DNA from: Xiphydria camelus
Taxonomy: Eukaryota > Arthropoda > Insecta > Hymenoptera > Xiphydriidae
Direction of reading: 5' to 3'
DNA: 64,000 nt
Assembly: GCA_963678675.1 (NCBI GenBank)
Contig: OY783195.1
Coordinates: 25,407,385-25,471,384, forward strand
Shown: in pieces, positions 1-12,194 of the stretch
Numbering within the stretch: the first letter of the stretch is position 1
How the letters are laid out: every line of letters starts with the position of its first letter
Position numbers and translations under genes: made by a program
Notes under the pieces: model-generated
Database searches by the model: none
Seen by the model: only the letters and a program-made list of their open reading frames with translations
Told to the model about the DNA's origin: nothing

Positions 1-505
1 TGGGTGGTACGTATGGGTCGGGATGTGATACGGAGGAAGGATCGGAAGAATTTGTAAATTTCGACGCGGTACTCGCGTGCCATTCTTTATGCGATCGTCG
101 TGGAGTTCGATAGGTAGGGTAGAGTGAGGCTAAAAGTGCTGCGGGGTAAAGATTCCATTCGGCTAGTCTTAATAAACAATTATTGACTATTTGATAATTG
201 CGTTACGTGGAAATATGCGTCTCCGTGTGCGACAGTGATAGAGAACTTCGATTGCGAATAAACGAAACGATTTATTTATGAAAATCTATCGAATAGCGCT
301 TTTTACCTTCGATGCTTTTAGCCCCTCTCTACCATACTCTATTATACTAAAAAAGAATGGATTGTGGACGGTATATAATTTTATTAGCTATAAAGATGTT
401 GCAGAACAAATATTGTGATTAGTATATGTAGATATTTCAACCGGCGGCATACGATAATCGAGATGGGAAGAAAAGATGTGTATTGGCAGAATCTTGTATC
501 CTTAA
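1..505. other. No gene seen
   Basis: AT-rich non-coding DNA with no long frame and no obvious inverted repeat. Confidence 0.6.
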
Positions 506-971
506 CACTCGTGCGTTTTTGACTCTACAGTTAAAACCTTCAGGTCAAATATGACCCAGTCATTAATAAGAAATAAATGTATATACTAATTATTAATAGA
601 ATTTATTCAGTTCCTGAAAACATTGTTAAACTGTTGAGTAACTCTTAATATCGCTAAAACCTTAAATTTGATTAATCTTTTTTACAGAAGCGAGCAGAGC
701 TCTCTACGTGGTATGCGCCTTTTGACTTGACGATGAGTGAAACGCGCTTGGAGATGAGTAAAATATGCATTTTAGACTAGTATTGATCATATATAGCCTA
801 AAGGTACCTTGTGGCCGTCTAAACTGATTAATTACGCGCTTATATTTATCGTAGATTTTTTTAAAGATAACGTCTAAAAGTTTCAGAAAATTATCTCTAT
901 ATGCACACAATTACACAATTCATCAATATTGAATGCTACGAGTCACTATAGACCCTAAGGCCGTATGAGGG
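506..971. mobile_element. piggyBac-like MITE with TTAA duplication
   Basis: TTAA lies at 502-505 and 972-975. Just inside are CACTCGTGCG on the left and, inverted, CCCTCATACGG on the right. Subterminal GGTCAAATATGACC on the left mirrors a GGGTC motif near the right end. TTAA targets with CCCT-like ends are typical of piggyBac elements. There is no transposase frame. Confidence 0.6.
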
Positions 972-975
972 TTAA

Positions 976-2850
976 ATATTTAAGAATAAGAGGATAAAAT
1001 GTCGTGACAACCTTGATGAAGCGACTTTTTCTGCTGAGTTAAAGAAATATTATGCTCATTGTGTGTGTGGTAGAAAAACTCATACGCAAAGCATTAAGAA
1101 TAATTGTATCACTGCATTTAGAAACGAGGATTTCTGAAACAAAAACTCGTTTCATAGCAGAGGGATATAGATCTCAGTCGTAGCGATCTTGAATTTAGAA
1201 ATAATTTTATTATTATCTATTTTTAGAAACAACCATAGAAAAATTATAACACCTTTCTAATCTGATTCTTCGTTGGACATAAAATCGAATATAGATGGAT
1301 ACCTACGGCGTACGTACATCGCATGTCCCTTTCTAATCCAAACACAGGTTTATAGCTCCTTATTTATTTTTCATCCAACGTAAACAAGGCTATATCTGAT
1401 TTGAAACGAGACGCTTACCCGTATATGTGAATGTCCGCCAGGAAAGGGCCCACTTTGACGATCCTACTTTTCGAATAAATTTGTTCTTAAATCGTATGTA
1501 ATGTAGTCGGGAATACGAGTATGTGCATAGTTAGGTACTAACAAAGTGGGCCCTTTTCTCTATCAGATGTCTATATATGTCTATCTCTCCGGTACGTACA
1601 TGCATGCGAGTCAGCACGGGGAACTAGGTACCTACCTCTCTCTCTTGCCCCATTCGAAATCACGTCGAGTAGAGAAGGAATAAAAAAGCGAGCGGTACAT
1701 CGTGTCCCGATTTTCGATGAGAAATTGGAGGATACCATTTCTCCGGAATGTGTTTTTCGAATACGATATGTGGGTAACTGGGTACTCTCTTCGAGAGTTC
1801 GCCGTATTGACTCGTACTTCCGCGTTTCATTGAATTACTTTTTTTTTTACACATTTTATCCCAACGAACGTGCGCGTCATCGTCGCACGACGGAATTTTG
1901 CTCTAGTTTCAATTCGAAACCGGAGAATATTCCATAGATGAGTGCTGCATGTTTTTTTCGCTGCCACGAAACGAATACACGGTATATACACACTGCCGTC
2001 GATGTAGAAATGCAGCGCGTTGTACCGGCTGTGCGATCGTTGGAGCGTGTTTTTTCGGGATGTTTCGAAATCTCTCGAAAACGTCAGCGGGGTGAAATAT
2101 CGACGGGGCTCTCGATGCTCTCCGCGCGTAACGTCGAGGCACTTGGAATATTACGACGCAATCGTCGAATGGAGTCTTTATTTTTATTTTCCTTTATCTA
2201 GCCTGCGGCTCTTTTGATTATGCGTCGTAATTAGCGCGACGCGTCATTGAAGATTAAAAGTGCGACGCAATGGGCATTGAGATAAAATAGCGTTGAACGA
2301 AGTTGGAGCGAATAGAGTAGAGCTCTACCGACGCCTATCGAGACCAGAAGAACCCGCTGAAAATGAGGACGACAAAAACAAAATAAAAATACCGTAAAGA
2401 AGGAAATATTAATTAGCAAAAATGCGTTTCCGTCGCTCGGATCTGAAATATCTATCGTGACCTTGACGAAGAGACGCGATTGCGCGACAGCGCGGCAGAG
2501 ATTTGCCCGCAGCATCCGTGTACCCTCGGCGCGGAGTCTGTTTGCACTCGACGTCGAGCAACTTTTTTAATCTGAGCGCAAAAGTGGCCGTAGGAGTTGC
2601 CGGGGAGGAGTGCTAACCGCAGATCCGTTGTGCAACGCTGCTCGGCTAAAGTAACGCGACGTCACTTATATGGACGCTAGTGTGCATTGTCACCGGGGTA
2701 AATGAGGTGATAAAGCGGAAGCTCGTAAAAGCTCGCGACGGAAGATTCCGAGCCAATTGAATCGGGTGCAACGATGCAGCATTCATCTATTCAGGATTAG
2801 GGTGTATCGAAAAATCTTGGATTCTTCGTTCCTCTTATTTTTATCATCAG
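976..2850. other. No gene seen
   Basis: Apart from the small hairpin element at 1442, I find only short unrelated frames. 1860-2700 is more CpG-rich than its surroundings. Confidence 0.6.
1442..1557. mobile_element. Small inverted-repeat element (116 bp)
   Basis: AAAGGGCCCACTTTG at 1443-1457 is repeated exactly inverted at 1542-1556. It is either a tiny MITE or a hairpin; no clear target duplication was seen. Confidence 0.55.
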
Positions 2851-3395
2851 TGATATTACACCCTTGTGCAAATCAATAGAATCGAAATATTTATGTTTAT
2901 TACAGGCTAATTTACATGAAATTAACTTTACCATTTATTATTAGCATGATCACTGATCAAATGATCACCTTTCACTTATTAAAGTTAATTATAATATTTC
3001 GATTCTTTCTGGCGTAGAGTCAACAATTTTTTGCAATTATCTTTCAGTTATTCATTATGAAACTACTTTTAAAAAAATGTTTTCATTCCATACATTTTTA
3101 TAACGGTATAAGTATTTAGAAAGATTCATTAATTTCAATAAAAGTGTTCATCGACATTTATACCTTCATATTAAATAATAGAAATAAAACATTTCTTTCA
3201 AATGTGATTTTGTCATGAGAAACTGAAAGATGATAAGAAAAAAACTTGTGGACTCTACGTCAGAAAGAACCGAAATATTAATTGAGATGCGAGATGGCCA
3301 TACTAATAATAAGTGGTATATTTAGATATGTTAGGAATGTGTATGAAATAAAAATATTTTTCGATTCCATTAATCTGCACAAAGGTGTAATATTT
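2851..3395. mobile_element. Fold-back element with arms of about 270 bp
   Basis: The left half from GATATTACACCCTTGTGCA and the right half ending TGCACAAAGGTGTAATATT are imperfect inverted copies almost to the centre. Matched landmarks include AATCGAAA, TTCTTTCTGGCGTAGAGTC against GACTCTACGTCAGAAAG, and CTTTCAGTT. The arms are diverged, so this is an old insertion. Confidence 0.75.
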
Positions 3396-3430
3396 CCCCT
3401 CAGTTACATTCCCAGTATAGATCATCTTCA

Positions 3431-4082
3431 GACAGAGAAAAAGAATTTATTGAAATAAGCAAAAACTACTGGATGTTATAATAGGTATTTATAATTCTTA
3501 ATTTAAGACTATGCTTTATTACCACGAAGGAACGGTGGGGGTACAACTTTATTACCTCGCAAATGTGTGTGGTAAAGGTTCTATTACTTTACAACCAGGG
3601 AAAACCCGGCGGGCCTGGTGAACATGTTGTGTACCCTTGGGGTATAGTGTGACCAGTGGCCACTCTGTCCCTTCCAAAGGGTGTTATATTTCTGCAATGC
3701 CCTCAGATTTGGAAAATAGTCTGTTCAGAGACAGCTCTCAGAGTGTGAAGACATCGAAGAATAAATACTTTGCTTTTACTCTCAAGACAAGACTTAACTT
3801 TTATTTAATAAACTACCTGGCTTCCTATTCACATTTCCAATAGAATTAGTTGGATCTACTTAAAATAACTTGCGGGGTCGCAAGTAATTATTTATTTACA
3901 TCAATGAAATAGTTTAATACATGAATTAAATACCTCTTCTTTATATTCACGTGAAATAGTATGTGATTGCAAGGAAGAAATATCAAATTAATATTAAAAA
4001 AGATCAAATTGATCTAAATAAATAATTACTTGCGACCCCGCAAGTAATTTTTAGTAGAACCTACTAATTCTTCTTCTCTGCG
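3431..4082. mobile_element. Palindromic MITE, D family, copy 1, interrupted by a solo LTR
   Basis: The ends are GACAGAGAAAAAGAATT and AATTCTTCTTCTCTGCG, flanked by CA/CA. Both arms carry ACTTGCG...CGCAAGTAAT, itself a palindrome (3871-3889 and 4028-4046). The element was split at GAATT by the LTR at 3448-3842. Other copies in the window are at 12897, 14002, 34612 and 39212. Confidence 0.85.
3448..3842. mobile_element. Solo LTR, B family, copy 1 (395 bp)
   Basis: The element starts TATTGAAATAAGC and ends TTCCAATA, with the short inverted ends TATTG/CAATA. GAATT occurs on both sides (3443-3447 and 3843-3847), a 5-bp target duplication. Removing the element restores an intact D-family arm. An AATAAA-like signal (TTAATAAAC) sits about 30 bases before the end. 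Size, 5-bp duplication and polyadenylation motif suggest a solo LTR of a copia- or BEL-like element. No internal region is present. A second copy is at 29515-30137. Confidence 0.75.
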
Positions 4083-5525
4083 CATCTAATTTCCATTGTT
4101 ACATAACATTATTTTAGATTTGAAAATACCTAGCTTTTTGAGTTTACTAAATTCTCGATTTCCTAAGCCCCTCTCAGAAATATTCGCTCCAGAATTTCGT
4201 TACGTTTACCGCGCGCATCTTCCGCCATCGATATGCATAGATGCAGCAGTCGAGTGATAATGCAACTAGAACTGCAGGGGCGCATCGGAACACGATCGTT
4301 CTCCCGTCGCGCAAACCGAGGAGAACAGAAAGGAGAGCATAATATAAGTCAGGGAACAAACAGCGCGCGAAAGACTCGGCGAGAATGAATGGACTCGACG
4401 GACTTTTATTCTCACGCCACTCCTCTTATTTTCCCCGCATCGAGTTTGACTCTTGTCCACCGCTGAACGCTGCTCGCGTCGCTCAACGCATGGACGGACG
4501 TGGAAGAGAAACGAGAGTAGTAGATCGGCCATACACACTTGCTTGTGAAACTGATTGTGAGGAGATCCTAGCGGGCGAGCGAAGCGAATAAATGTATACG
4601 CGATATCGAGATTGGACTCCTCCTCCTCCTTCTCTGACTTTTGTCCCTCGAGGCATTTGTATAGCTTTCAGCAAAACCAGAGTGAAGCTCACCATACATG
4701 CGTTAAATTCGGCAGTCGATAGGGAATCTAGTAAATTCTAGTAAAACGTATTGCAGCTCCACATTCCTTTATATGTACCCAGATAGATTTATAAAAAAAA
4801 AAAGAATGCTAACAGTACATCGATATCTGCAAATTGTAACACGCGGTCTATGCTTACTATGTGACAGACGTAGGGCAATGTTAATTTTACAGCAGAAGAA
4901 ATGTCAAATTTACCAGGAAAGTATAAAATTAACAGCAGAATTGGATACAGATCACTTATTGGGTAATTTTGTACGTAGAATTTAATTGCGTTGACAAGAA
5001 TATATTTATAATTTTGACTTTGTAAGTAAAACATCAGAATTTTTACATATACGAGTACATAATCATCACGACGTTCATACAAACTGCGATAATCGATTAT
5101 TCTATATTCTACGTTTATTTTGCTGCATGAATTTGAAAACAAAAGCTATTCCTAAATAAATTGTCAAATTTAAATTCCAATGTCATTCAAATTAATTGCT
5201 ACATTTATTGAAGCAAAATATTGTCATACGAAAAATTGTGCTTACATAGAATACATGTTTAGCATTTTATTTGTATCCATTATTTTAAAATCATTTAAGG
5301 TCACAAATATGCTTGCTTACCGAATACTCATAAAGCCCACAATTTGAACGCATTTGAAAATCCACATGAGCTAAATAAGTTGCTGTATAATTTCCGTATA
5401 TTAGACTATCTGATAATAAATAGATATTCAACGTCTTTTCCACGCGATTTGTAACTCCGTGTTGCTAATAACAAGCTCGGCCGGTCTAAAGTAAACAGTC
5501 GCGTTAAGCGCGGTTCCATTATGCA

Positions 5526-5736
5526 TTCGTTCGACAAATCGATATATCTCCGCTTTAAAATCTGAAATAATACATTCGTCGAATCTCTTACTGCAGAGAA
5601 TTTATTATAATTTGTCAAAGTTAAGTGCGGGTCAACTCTGAACTCGTTCGAAAAATCGATACGTCTCCACTTTAAAACCCGAAATAATACATTTATCGAA
5701 TTTTCTTGCAGAACACTTATTACAATTTGATAAGTT
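5526..5736. repeat. Two-copy tandem duplication, unit about 116 bp
   Basis: The stretch from TTCGTTCGACAAATCG (5526-5622) recurs at 5642-5736 with about 80 percent identity. Shared pieces are CTTTAAAA, GAAATAATACATT and TTACAATTTG/TTATAATTTG. Confidence 0.7.
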
Positions 5737-6043
5737 CATACGGCCCTTTCGACGTATACTTACATTATGCCGTGTAAATACAACTTCACATCGAAAGGCT
5801 TCCGCCTAAATTTTGCCTTTCAACGTTTCGTACGTCGTACGCATTTCGCATCGATACTCTTGGGTATACTTGACAAGCACCGCGTGAAATCGCAACTCGC
5901 ATAAAAATGCAATGCGAGATGTCCGTGCGAAATCCTCCCTCCCCTCAATATTCATCGGGCCACGGTAAAATACATACGAATAATTATCCCAGCACAGCAG
6001 TATAGTCGCGCTTCGTTCGCACGGTCGTCGATATTGCAATATT

Positions 6044-6064
6044 CCCCCCCCCCCCCCCCCCCCC
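6044..6064. repeat. Poly-C run (21 bases)
   Basis: Twenty-one consecutive C residues. The complementary strand is a G21 tract able to form a G-quadruplex. The length in the assembly may be unreliable. Confidence 0.9.
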
Positions 6065-6303
6065 GGCGACACGTTCGACCAGAATAAAGAGCAGCGAAAA
6101 GCTCCACGAACGCAGCGAAAAACTTCACACGCTCTGCCGTGCCGTAAATGGATATTTATTCGTTTATTGAGGCCCATATGAAAAATATTCAACGCGCGCA
6201 CGCTTCGGCAGCCGATGCATCCCGAGAGAGGAAGAGAGAGGAAGGACAACGTGATGAGTTTCGATATGGTTTTAATCGCCCGTAAAATGAATCCCGCGCA
6301 CAT

Positions 6304-6763
6304 CCGCGTAAAAAAACAGTACGACTAAATTTAAAGTATGACGAAAGTCTGGGAAAAGTTGAACCAAAAAAGTATGATTACAGATCGTATTCCAGACTTT
6401 CAGTGGGTAAACATTGCGCTCTTTAATTAGAGTTCAGTTGTTTGTACGAGGTTATGCTGTAATCGATGTCTGTTCTCGTCACAATTGACGTTATTTCAAT
6501 GTACTATTTCATTAAACTCTTAATCACTACTGAAGAACTATATTCTAAAACCGAACAAGTCATTATAATTTCATAATGAAGAACCCATACAATAGAATTG
6601 AATCAAAAAGCTACAGGTAAGTCAATTAAAATTTACTTTTCAGCCGACGTGAAAAAATTGTCTAGCTGAAAATCTGGGATACGATTCCTGGGCCTCACTT
6701 TTTTCGCTTAACTTTTTCCAGACTTTCATCATACTTTAGCCATAGGTACTTGTTTTTACGCGG
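6304..6763. mobile_element. Inverted-repeat DNA element (about 460 bp)
   Basis: The left end CCGCGTAAAAAAACAGTAC and the right end GTACTTGTTTTTACGCGG are inverted copies. The match continues inward over about 110 bases through AAAGTATGACGAAAGTCTGG and the mirrored CCAGACTTTCATCATACTTT. There is no coding frame. Confidence 0.75.
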
Positions 6764-7531
6764 GAATGCCTACTCGTATGAGTAGGATTTTTTTATCGCA
6801 TTGCACCGAGGGAGAAAATGAAGTTTTTGCGAAGAACAAACGTCGGTCTCCTTTACGAGACGGTAAACGCTGAGTAATATTCGGCAAAGGCGGTTGACGG
6901 TGAAAGAGAGGCGCGCCCGGGCGAAGATTACGTTTTCTCTTAAATCGTCGCGCGTCACGCACTGTATTCCCGTCTAATTGCGCGGCTGAAAGACGGAGGC
7001 ACGAAATTTCACCTCGCGGCGGCTTCTCTTCGGTCGGACTTTTCATTATTAATTTACCGTGCTCCCATTCTCTCTCAATTCCCTCGCCCTCCACTCTTCC
7101 TTTTTTGCTTTCCCTTCCACTTTCTTCGCCCTTTTACCCGCGAATTATACTTGAATTTCGAGTCTCGCCGCGTCTCGTATTTCTTTCTAATCCCGACTGA
7201 ACTCGGCGACCCTCCTCTGCCGCGGCATTATGATTTTCGCGGTGCTTCACCGGGACAAAAGCTCGCAAATATCGCGAAGCGAGTCGTTTAGCCTCGCGGG
7301 TTTCCAGTCTTTTCGCGAAGCGCCGCGATGGGGATGAAAGGCGGAGCGAACGAAGGACTCAAAGTGTGTTTGCATCGGAACGAGAAATTAGCAACGCGTG
7401 GAGATTTAAGCTTGCGCTGGAACCCCTACGCGTCTCGATATTTTTTGAATTCACGAATTTCTGTACGTATACTAACTCGGAACAGAATTAGGCTCTTCCT
7501 CTTTTAGCCCTCTTAGTCATTACACCCTGGT
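6764..7531. other. No gene seen
   Basis: CpG-rich and pyrimidine-rich (7040-7140) unique sequence without a recognised exon. Confidence 0.55.
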
Positions 7532-7533
7532 TA

Positions 7534-8090
7534 CACTGAAGAAATAGTTGCTAATATGAAAAAAAATATATTTTCATAACCAAGAACATATGATATCTTT
7601 AACCTTTTTAAGAATACATATTCGTGGCCAAAGAATACAGATTCTTGGTCGAAGAATATATGTTCTTGAACCCAGAGAAAAGGTCTAGTTGAATACGAAC
7701 GTAATAGAAAAATTTATTTGAGATGATTAGAAATTTATTCACATCGAACAAAAGTCTATTTGAACTACGTATAATAAGTATTCTATTTGGTTCGTACTCG
7801 ATTAAGAAGATAAGCAAACTATTTATTTAACTCAAATACTTTGACTTTTGTTCAATATGAATAAATTCCTGTTTATCTCAAATAAATTTTTCTATTAGGT
7901 TTCTATTCAACTAGATCTTTTCTCTGGTTGAGACGAAAGGTTTCCCTGCGCGAAAAAGAAACAATTACTCGAGCCTATTAAATATTTTCTTCAACAACAA
8001 CAAAAACTATGGCTTGACCCATGAATTATATATCATGTTTTGATTGAAGGAACAATTTTTTTTTTGCACCAGCAATTATTTCTCTCAGTG
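7534..8090. mobile_element. CACTGAG-type MITE, F family, copy 1, with nested element
   Basis: CACTGAAGAAATAG at the left is matched by ATTTCTCTCAGTG at the right. TA flanks both sides (7532-7533, 8091-8092). The subterminal stretch GGCTCGAGTAATTG, here inverted near 7960, recurs in the copies near 20900 and 51290. A second palindromic element sits inside at 7669-7931. Confidence 0.8.
7669..7931. mobile_element. Palindromic MITE nested in the 7534-8090 element
   Basis: CCAGAGAAAAGGTCTAGTTG on the left is matched by CAACTAGATCTTTTCTCTGG on the right. The arms pair further inward through AATAGAAAAATTTATTTGAGA. The interruption of the host repeat shows it arrived later. Confidence 0.75.
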
Positions 8091-8682
8091 TAAGCGCAGT
8101 TATGCGTACGCAATTCTGCAATTCCTCGTAATTCCGTCTTTGCAGAGGGAAAGCGCCGACCTCCTCCTCCTCCGCAGCTCCACCTGGGATCCTCGTATAC
8201 CTTCATTAGAATAATACACTTCCGCGCCGTAACTTTTAGCTTCCGCAGCTCTCATGCAAGTAATCCACGAGCCGCGAAAGCGTAGCATTGCGCGCGCGAA
8301 CTTGGAAACTGTTCCTATTACGAAAATACGAATATTTGTACTTCGTCGTCGGAGCCGGCGAATGGCGCGTAATAAACTCGAGCTTCGCTTCGCAGGGCAA
8401 AATTCGAAATTTAATCACCGCTAAAGAGGGAGCGCAGCGTGTAAATCCAGTCAGTCACGAATCTTCCGTGTGAACTTGAAAACTTGAAAACTCCGCCAAG
8501 TCAAACATCCAACGATGAGTCGATCTCGGAGGGTAGTTTAACTCAATTAAGTTAGTCCATAGATAGAATCAGAAACTTTCTTCTCGTAAGTTTTCCGAGA
8601 CATTTTCCTTTGAATTTTTATGGTGGTAATTCGATTAGAAATACATTATAATAATTTACGATAATGAAAAAGATACTTTTAA

Positions 8683-9494
8683 ATCCTCCATGGTCATACA
8701 TCCGTACAGTTTTGTGATGGTCACACGTGGGTCAAATTGACCCAATCGATTTTTAAATAATAATAACCTCATGAACAACATCCGTTCAATTTAGACCGAC
8801 AAATTATGTAACATTCCTCGGACATTGTAGAATATCTAATCACCGTGTCTATGTGAGAAATGAAATGATGACGTATTCAAAAATGATCGTGAATATGTAT
8901 GTAGATGCGTGAAAAATAAGCTGTTTCACACGGAGAAAATGGATTAGTAATTTTTACAGTAAATCCCAGTAACAGGGTTCCTCGGGAGGTGAAACAACGT
9001 ACTTTTTGCAGTTCATAACAGTATAAACATTAGTTTATACGGTAAAATTTATCAATCTCCCGTTAATATGTGTCGGGTGCATAATAAATTTTACTGTATA
9101 AACTGATGTTTATACTATTACGAACTGTAAAAAGTACGCTGTTTCGCCTCTCGAGGAATCCTGTTACTGGGATTTTCTGTAAAATTTTTACTAATCCTTT
9201 TTCTCCATGCACTAAAAGTGTCATAAGTTCTCAGCTTTTTTCAGTTTTCTTAATAAAGTCTACGGATGATTCTTATGAGATACGGTACTTTGAAGCAATA
9301 AATAGTTTTATAGTGCACGTTTCAAAAACGATTTTTTCCATAGTCCGAAGAAGCTTCGTAGATATGAGTTTTAAGAAGAAGCTACTTATTCCGAGATCTG
9401 AGAAGAGTCTAGTTACGATTGTAAAAAAAGGAAATACAGTAAACTTCAAAATTGAAGCCTGGGTCAAGTGGCCCCTTGATGACCACAGAGAGGG
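8683..9494. mobile_element. piggyBac-like MITE with TTAA duplication, interrupted
   Basis: TTAA lies at 8679-8682 and 9495-9498. The inner ends are ATCCTCCATGGTCAT and, inverted, CCCTCTCTGTGGTCATC. Subterminal GGGTCAAATTGACCC mirrors GGGTCAAGTGGCCCC near the other end, much like the 506-971 element. A CACGGAG-type palindrome (8929-9209) is nested inside. Confidence 0.65.
8929..9209. mobile_element. Palindromic MITE, O family, copy 1
   Basis: CACGGAGAAAATGGATTAG is mirrored by CTAATCCTTTTTCTCCATG, with CA on both flanks. The arms pair over nearly the whole length (AAAAAGTACG, CAGTATAAACATTAGTTTATAC and mirrored forms). Copy 2 lies at 40498-41031. Confidence 0.85.
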
Positions 9495-9498
9495 TTAA

Positions 9499-10683
9499 TT
9501 AATTTAAACTATTAAATCTTCCGAAATAACTGAATCTATCTCTTCTCATCAAATTCTTCAACCAAAAGATGTCCTCTTCCGTTTTTACTTTGCTAATTCG
9601 TCCAAAAATTGAATCGCATACTGCAGCCACGATGCATTCGGGCGATAGAGCCTCCGTATCAACGCGTGCATTGTATGAACATGCGGATATTATACCAAGA
9701 GACTCATCAACGCCAGACCCAAACCCCGACCAGTCCGGGCCAGGTTCTCGGCTACGACAAAGTGCATCATCCGCTTGCAATATCACTATGTCGTGCGCGT
9801 TTCACGGATGCAATCCCCTCCCTATCCCTTCGAAGGCACATAACCCATCCCCGCTGCCCTCTCCTCCATCAAAGGATGCAGATCGGTACATTTGCATAAC
9901 TTGTTCCGACGAATTTACACGTTGCAGACGCGACGCAATTCCGGCTACGAATTGCTATATACGAGAATCGAACTAAATCTAACCGCTCGCGTTTTTTTTT
10001 TTGACGAGTCGACGTTCCGCGGGATTGTGACGTCATTTTCACGCGTGCAGTTTGATGGTTATAAGATCGGAAAGGGAGTTATTTAATCATGATTTTTTCT
10101 CTATTAATGATCCTTCTGTATCGAGTTTGAATTTCCCATTAAAATTAAACCTTCTCGTATTGGGATCAGATCGAATTTAATAATACATTTTTAGAAATAT
10201 GAAACCGCGCGCCAGCGGTCTGATAATAGTTAAATACGATCAATTAAAATTTGTTTCGGCGCAAAAAAATAAGCAGGGGAAAAGATATTTCCAGAGGACT
10301 CTGATTTGTGTTAATGTGGCCGACATGCAGTAATGCTAAAAGACGCTTCTTAAAATGAAAATTGGGCTTTTTCCTCAGCGTTCTAAATTCAAGAACAGAA
10401 TTCGTTGTTCAGTTCGAAGTTCTGAAATTCGAGGGGATGAGAAATTCACGACATCATTTCTAGCATTGTCTGCATTTATCCCGAATTTGGTGATAAACAC
10501 CTTCACCCCATATAAACTTTCTTTGAGCGAAATTTGTGCCAGCCCAATCACAAATATTCTCAATTCATATAAACATTTAAATAAAAGTATTCTAAACCAC
10601 ATATGGAAACCATAAAATGGAACCTTCTCGGTCGCGTATTAATTAGAATCTGCCTCCATGTCAGATCACTAACCGAAGTACTG
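9499..10683. other. No gene seen
   Basis: Frames of up to 135 codons near 9569-9976 overlap each other in different phases and show no domain. I see nothing else. Confidence 0.55.
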
Positions 10684-11221
10684 TTCAGTTGAACCAAATA
10701 TTTAGTTATTCTAACCAAAAAGTGGTCTATTTAATTAAACGAATGGAGAGGATTCGTATTTCATCAAATAATTTTATCATCGTCACCAAGATTTTGATTA
10801 AAGAGGTTCCCTCAATAATAGAATTAACAGAACGATTTTTACCAAACTCGGTAAATCGACAAATATAAGTATTAGAACCCTTCAGTCAAATTTTCCTGAT
10901 GATTCACCATAAAACGTACAATATAAATAAATTAATGTCCATTTGACATAGAATCTTATGAGAAGCAACATATTCATTTCTTTTATTTCTGAGTCGATCC
11001 TAGATGTAAGAGTTGAGATCCTTTAGTAAAATTTTTATGATGATTTCTTAACTATATATACTTATTTTATATTTATTATACAAGGTGGTGAATCGTCACA
11101 AAAATTTAACCAGAGGCTCCTAACACTCATATCTATCGATTTATCGAATTTAATCAAAATCGCTCTGTTAATTCTACTATCGATAGAACCTCCTTAAATT
11201 GACCAAATTTTTTTCTCAGTG
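10684..11221. mobile_element. A-family MITE (one end missing) interrupted by a TTAA-targeted element
   Basis: GAACCAAATATTTAGTTATTCTAACC and following bases match other A-family copies read in reverse, up to ACCAAGATTTTGATTAA. The family sequence resumes after 11197 with ATTGACC and ends TTTTCTCAGTG. The first part of the element is absent. Confidence 0.75.
10802..11193. mobile_element. TTAA-flanked palindromic MITE (392 bp)
   Basis: TTAA occurs at 10798-10801 and 11194-11197. The inner ends AGAGGTTC and GAACCTCC are inverted. The arms pair through TAGAATTAACAGA and GATGATTCACCA for about 110 bases. Its removal rejoins the A-family sequence with a single TTAA, which confirms the edges. Confidence 0.8.
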
Positions 11222-12194
11222 CAGTAGAATAATTCCCATCGAAAAAAGCTTCGAAAAACGCATTCTACCATTCCCTACTTTCGATCCGACAGCCGCTGGA
11301 CCAAACGAACCGTTCGTTCGACCGCGTCGCTAGCAAGGCTCCGCCATCTCGACGAGGCCGTAATAAGAGAGCGCCAGTTAATATCCTCCCAGTTCCAGGG
11401 GACAATAATCGGACGGCAATCCTCGTAAAAGTCGAAACGAGCGAGATCGACGTTTGCCTGTATATAAAAGCAGGCGCGCGCACGGGGGGCGGATCCCAAT
11501 AGGAAGCGTTGGATGTCGATTTGTACCCAAGTACAGCTTGTACCTACATCGTGGCGCGGTGTTTTTCTCGGGTGATAAATAACGGCGGGACCGGGAAGGA
11601 AAAAGCGTGCACGAGGGAAAAATATATAGGGAGAGGGTGTGCATGTGCGTGTCGCGGAGAAGTAGGTTGAGCGAAGGGAGAGCGTAGGTTATAGAGAGGG
11701 ATATAGGGAACCTCTCGAGTTGACCCCTGGCCACGACTTTCCCTCGCGACGCACAGGGGCCAGCTCGAGCTTTTCGCCTTGCTCTATTTTTTCCTGGGTC
11801 GTTAAAAGCGTGAAGGGGGAGGAAAATAACAGACGCGATTGTGTCCCCGGCAAGGAGCGCGTGCAGCAATCGGAACCAACGACCGCCTCGAGGATATTGT
11901 CCGGACCTTCTCCGCGAGGCGTGTTCGTATGTCCATACGGAACCATCCAATTTGGTAATTGCACAGCTTTCATCCGCGTAATAGAATCGAATTCTTTGGG
12001 GATGGATATATCTTGCGTTGTAATATTTCAAAGTCGGTTTACTATTTAGAGCTTTGTTGTCGTACTGACTCAGGGTCGTATAGTGAGGCTGGACCTTGTG
12101 AGAGTGTATTATGATATTAGTACTTACAGTAGAGTCATTTAATGAACGTCTTTCAGAAAATGTAAATGTGCATTGAATTTCAATTGTCTAGGTT
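11222..12194. other. No gene seen
   Basis: Purine-rich and CpG-rich. The minus-strand 217-codon frame at 11378-12031 is low-complexity-driven and unlike any family I know. Confidence 0.5.

Larger units (their letters stand above)
4085..6303. other. No gene seen
   Basis: Non-coding. Holds an A11-like tract near 4793, the tandem duplication at 5526 and the poly-C run at 6044. Frames on either strand resemble no known protein. Confidence 0.6.

Noticed and set aside
9106..9498. 130-codon frame
   Set aside because: It lies across a palindromic MITE and its piggyBac-like host, so it is repeat-derived.
11378..12031. 217-codon minus-strand frame
   Set aside because: Arg/Ser/Pro-rich low-complexity translation with no domain and an overlapping frame in another phase; probably chance.
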